Positions 61,444 through 64,000 of a stretch of DNA of 64,000 nt are shown here, one piece after another. The first letter of the stretch is position 1. Each line of letters begins with the position of its first letter. The notes under the pieces were generated by a model. That model saw nothing but the letters and a program-made list of their open reading frames with translations. It did no database searches and was not told the origin of the DNA. This DNA is from Cyanodermella asteris. Lineage: Eukaryota > Ascomycota > Lecanoromycetes > Ostropales > Stictidaceae. The DNA lies in contig UYJD01000004.1 in assembly GCA_900618795.1 (NCBI GenBank), positions 1-64,000 on the forward strand, given 5' to 3'. A program made the translations under genes and the position numbers.

Positions 61444-62703
61444 CTATGGAAGGCTGTCCAGCCAAGATGGTTTGAAAGTTCCCCGTGGATCATAGACCAG
61501 TGCATAATGACAGGTGGTCAAAATGAAAATTGCGCTCAAAGCACACACTCCAAAGACCTGCCTCTTGTCCAACCCCGCAAATTTCTTGCCGACGAATCCG
61601 AAGAACCAACACTCGCTTGCAAGAACAGCACCAAGAAATAGAGCCATCGTGATGCGCGAGTTTGCCCAAGCCTGACTCCAAGCCATGTTTAACCCAAGTT
61701 CTAGCATGCCTGGAAAGAATGGAGTAGCCATCAGACACAGCATGACTGCCGTCGAAATCGGGACCGCAGCAGCGGCTATGGCCCAAAAAGCGTTGTCATA
61801 GAATTTGACTTCAACTTCATAGTCTTCCGAAGCTCCTCTGGTCCAATGGTAAAAGAAGTAAAATACACAGACAAGAACCACGAGGACTATAAGGTACAAT
61901 GCTCCCACCCAAGATAGCATCTGCACGAATGTCAAATAGGCCCCTAGAATGTACGCAGGAGAGTTAAGAATAACAATGAGGAGAGGGCTCATTGCTATCA
62001 AACCTGCACGTGCGTCCGCCTCCCCACTGCGTAGGTCAATTCGGTCCGTGGCCGGGAGCATGCGTTGCGGAAGCACATCAGCCAGCAACTTGACCATGAG
62101 TAGACCATGGAACAGGACCGCTCCCCAGTATGCACATCTCCGCAAGCCCGACGTCCAAGTGCCTTCGCTCTCGCTCTCATCCAGTATGTAAGAACGAATC
62201 CGCGCACGTGGATTCTGAAATCCCAGCCGCGCCTCTTCAATCTCACGACTCGCAAGCCCCTTCACGGCCTCAATCAGACAGAAGGAGACCCAGTACGCCC
62301 ACGCACAAAACATCGTAAACGGTAAGCCCGTCATGGCAGTGAGCTTGACCACGGACAGCAACGCGAGTGCGCCTGCCGGGATGCGGGCTAGCCAACTATT
62401 TTCCAAATGTCCGGGAGCATTGCGTTTGGGGACCTGGAGGCCGCGGGCTGTTAAGATCGAGGCTGCAGCTGAACATATAGGAATCCCCGTTGTGGTGCTT
62501 GCGATGAGACGGATGGGGAGGTCGAAGCATTCGATGGCACAAACAAATGGAAACAGGCGAAGGACTCGGCTTGGGAGGAAGGAGACATTGGATGCGATGC
62601 TCCCGGGCTCTTGGAGAAAGACGTTGAGGGCGAGTGCGAGAAGGCCCCAGTAAGCTGTTGTCCAGGAGACCTGGGAATCTGTGGGCGATTCGCTGGTTGA
62701 CAT
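61444..62703 (-). CDS. Multipass membrane protein of unknown function
   Basis: Single-exon gene for 419 residues; ATG at 62701-62703 (MSTSESPTDSQVSWTTAY). About eight to nine hydrophobic segments are visible, for example IPAGALALLSVVKLTAM, LLIVILNSPAYILGAYLTF, LYLIVLVVLVCVFYFFYH and ALFLGAVLASECWFFGFVG. A charged loop (SREIEEARLGFQNPRARIRS) follows helix 4 or so. The end YDPRGTFKPSWLDSLP is distinctive. I do not recognise the family; a fungal orphan membrane protein is the cautious call. Its 3' end is 48 bases from that of the convergent MFS gene, so their 3' UTRs probably overlap. Confidence 0.75.
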   Translation of the reverse strand: MSTSESPTDSQVSWTTAYWGLLALALNVFLQEPGSIASNVSFLPSRVLRLFPFVCAIECFDLPIRLIASTTTGIPICSAAASILTARGLQVPKRNAPGHLENSWLARIPAGALALLSVVKLTAMTGLPFTMFCAWAYWVSFCLIEAVKGLASREIEEARLGFQNPRARIRSYILDESESEGTWTSGLRRCAYWGAVLFHGLLMVKLLADVLPQRMLPATDRIDLRSGEADARAGLIAMSPLLIVILNSPAYILGAYLTFVQMLSWVGALYLIVLVVLVCVFYFFYHWTRGASEDYEVEVKFYDNAFWAIAAAAVPISTAVMLCLMATPFFPGMLELGLNMAWSQAWANSRITMALFLGAVLASECWFFGFVGKKFAGLDKRQVFGVCALSAIFILTTCHYALVYDPRGTFKPSWLDSLP

Positions 62704-63186
62704 CTGGTGGTGTGGTTTTGCTTCGATGCTGGACGTGGATATCGAACGGGAGTGGGATGCACTGCAAAAGTAGAAAAATGAGCAACGCACCTCAAGAGTC
62801 TAGCTTTCCTTTGTGAAGGCTTCAGAGAGTCTCCAGTAACGTCAGTCAAGTCATGGGATTTCTGCTGCGGTCTTGCAAGGCTGTGCTGCAGCCACTGAAT
62901 TCGCCTTGCGCCACCGGAGTAGGGTGACGACCATGGCGCCCGGAATGATTTGGTGTGCCCAACGACCGTTAATAATCAGCAGCAAGTCTAAGTTACGCGC
63001 CTTAGCTCTGGTGTTAGTATATGCTCGAATCTACTTCCAGAGGCCTCGAAGATGACAACCTCAAACCGCTGGCAAGCTGCATGTTCGTATAGCAAATTTT
63101 GACGGACCGGTGTTATTGGTGGCGATGCGGGGCTCATCCGTGGCTGAGAATCGTGGCCCACAAAGCCACAACACCTCCAAGTCAGG
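62704..63186. other. Intergenic region
   Basis: About 480 bases, likely the promoter of the membrane-protein gene. No gene is supported. Confidence 0.4.
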
Positions 63187-63324
63187 ATGAACGAAGTCCT
63201 TTCACCCGTCTGGAACGCGTCTAAGGACCTTACTAAGTACTCTATCAAGTGCCCAGCCAAGTATCTAAGCGAGGGCCTAGCCGAGGACCCAGCCAAGTAC
63301 TCAACCGAGTGCCCAGCCAAGTGA
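63187..63324 (+). CDS. Tiny ORF made of tetrapeptide repeats
   Basis: An ATG at 63187 opens 45 codons ending in TGA (63322-63324). After MNEVLSPVWNAS the whole protein is eight tetrapeptides from the 12-bp array (KDLT, KYSI, KCPA, KYLS, EGLA, EDPA, KYST, ECPA) and a final Lys. No signal peptide is present. Whether it is translated is unknown; the frame may stay open simply because the unit is 12 bp long. Confidence 0.25.
   Translation: MNEVLSPVWNASKDLTKYSIKCPAKYLSEGLAEDPAKYSTECPAK
63223..63318 (+). repeat. Second array of the 12-bp unit, 8 copies
   Basis: Eight contiguous 12-bp units with consensus near AAGTACCCAGCC, the same unit and phase as the array at 54311-54526; both arrays begin AAGGACC. 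There are no indels between units. The minus strand is also open through it (YLAG-like tetrapeptides). Confidence 0.75.
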
Positions 63325-63484
63325 CAGGGTTCTCATCGCCGCATTGATCTTACCACCGAACTGAACACCAACTTCATTTACGACTCGAGAAATCGACAAT
63401 GTTCCGGAAGAAGGTCTCTATAAGCAGAGATTCAGAGTCCATTTAGCTCTCATCATTATTGCTAGCGGTGCGAGCTCAGTGAGA

Positions 63485-64000
63485 TTACACCTTCTCCTCC
63501 CCAGCTTGGACGCCACCCTGAACCGGAATCGGCTTCGTCTTTGGGTTCGAGCTGTGCACGCCCCAACTATTCCTCCTCTCCTCATGCTCGTCGTCATTAT
63601 ACATGGCCTCCAGCATGAACGGAGACTTCCTGCGGATCTCCTCCCCCTTGAAAAGCAAAACCACTGGCACAACACTTAGCGCCAGACCGATGATTCCAAG
63701 CAAGCTTCCAGCCCAGCCGTAGGTCAAATTGTCAAAGAGCTTGTATGTCGCCAGCGGCAGGAAGGCACCAAAGGCATTCCTCCCCAATGACGCTGCCGAG
63801 AGGGCCGAGGCAGCGTACTTCTCGTAGGCGTCGGTGAGGTAGTTGACGACGCCGAGGTAGATGCTGTAAATGCCGACACCGACCATAGTGATCGCAATGG
63901 TGGGCACGATCCAGTGAATGGTTCCCTGACAGGTCCAGCCGTACATAAAGAGACCGGCCGTGAAGAGGAGACTGCCTGGGACGGCAAAGTAGAGCCGTGC
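63485..64000 (-). CDS. MFS transporter, C-terminal part, cut by the right edge
   Basis: The frame is open from the window edge to a stop at 63485-63487, giving 171 residues. It shows the last three to four helices of an MFS pump (SLLFTAGLFMYGWT, IHWIVPTIAITMVGVGIYSI, then NYLTDAYEKYAASALSA) and a polar tail. The D-A-Y-x-x-Y-A-A-S-A motif after helix 10 is typical of DHA1-type fungal drug and polyamine pumps (Tpo/Flr-like). The N-terminal two-thirds lies outside the window. A second efflux pump here supports the view that this block serves export. Confidence 0.85.
   Translation of the reverse strand, partial: ARLYFAVPGSLLFTAGLFMYGWTCQGTIHWIVPTIAITMVGVGIYSIYLGVVNYLTDAYEKYAASALSAASLGRNAFGAFLPLATYKLFDNLTYGWAGSLLGIIGLALSVVPVVLLFKGEEIRRKSPFMLEAMYNDDEHEERRNSWGVHSSNPKTKPIPVQGGVQAGEEKV

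Noticed and set aside
62988-63320. Minus-strand frame through the second 12-bp array
   Set aside because: Open mainly because the 12-bp unit lacks stops in that frame; outside the array it shows no coding character.

Overview
The window is nuclear DNA of a filamentous ascomycete (Pezizomycotina; Dothideomycetes is my best guess, held loosely). The evidence is short 44-70 nt GT-AG introns with CTAAC/CTGAC-like branch points, Zn(II)2Cys6 regulators, a class I hydrophobin, secreted GH76 and GH5 wall enzymes, DHA2-type MFS efflux pumps and pyrimidine-rich leaders in front of start codons. No tRNA, rRNA, CRISPR array or intact transposon was recognised. Exon coordinates were worked out by hand from splice signals plus protein-family continuity.

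Layout. 1-6.2 kb: the 5' end of an unidentified gene running off the left edge, an ING/PHD chromatin reader, a four-helix MARVEL-like membrane protein, and a Myb/SANT protein whose Myb repeat carries a one-base frame break. 6.2-15.2 kb: a gene-poor stretch with one recognisable gene, a 53-residue Cys-rich protein (12305-12466) behind about 1.15 kb of pyrimidine-rich DNA that looks like a long 5' leader. 15.2-31.8 kb: kelch+BTB (Ral2-like), Trk potassium transporter, Zn2Cys6 factor, BAP31/Yet3-like ER protein, a 738-residue protein with seven C-W-x-L-C helical repeats, and GH76. 33.2-34.8 kb: GH5 exo-beta-1,3-glucanase. 34.8-38.9 kb: gene-poor. 38.9-47.2 kb: Mpv17/PMP22 protein, a 1371-residue C2/Munc13-homology protein, FRG1-like protein, hydrophobin.

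48.9-64 kb looks accessory: a 94-residue orphan ORF, monoacylglycerol lipase, S33 hydrolase, aldo-keto reductase, an F-box-like gene, a second Zn2Cys6 factor, a DHA2 MFS pump, an unknown multipass membrane protein and a truncated MFS gene at the right edge. Three of these genes carry in-frame TGA codons and one also carries a frame shift, so this block seems to be decaying or is a degraded allele. It also holds two diverged arrays of one 12-bp repeat (54311-54526 and 63223-63318). Its unit is a whole number of codons reading Lys-Tyr-Leu-Ala-like. A degenerate second copy of the orphan ORF lies at 56.6-56.8 kb.

The genes do not form one obvious pathway. GH76, GH5 and the hydrophobin concern the cell wall and surface. 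The TF/MFS/reductase/hydrolase set resembles the tailoring and export half of a small metabolite or detoxification cluster, but no backbone synthase is present.
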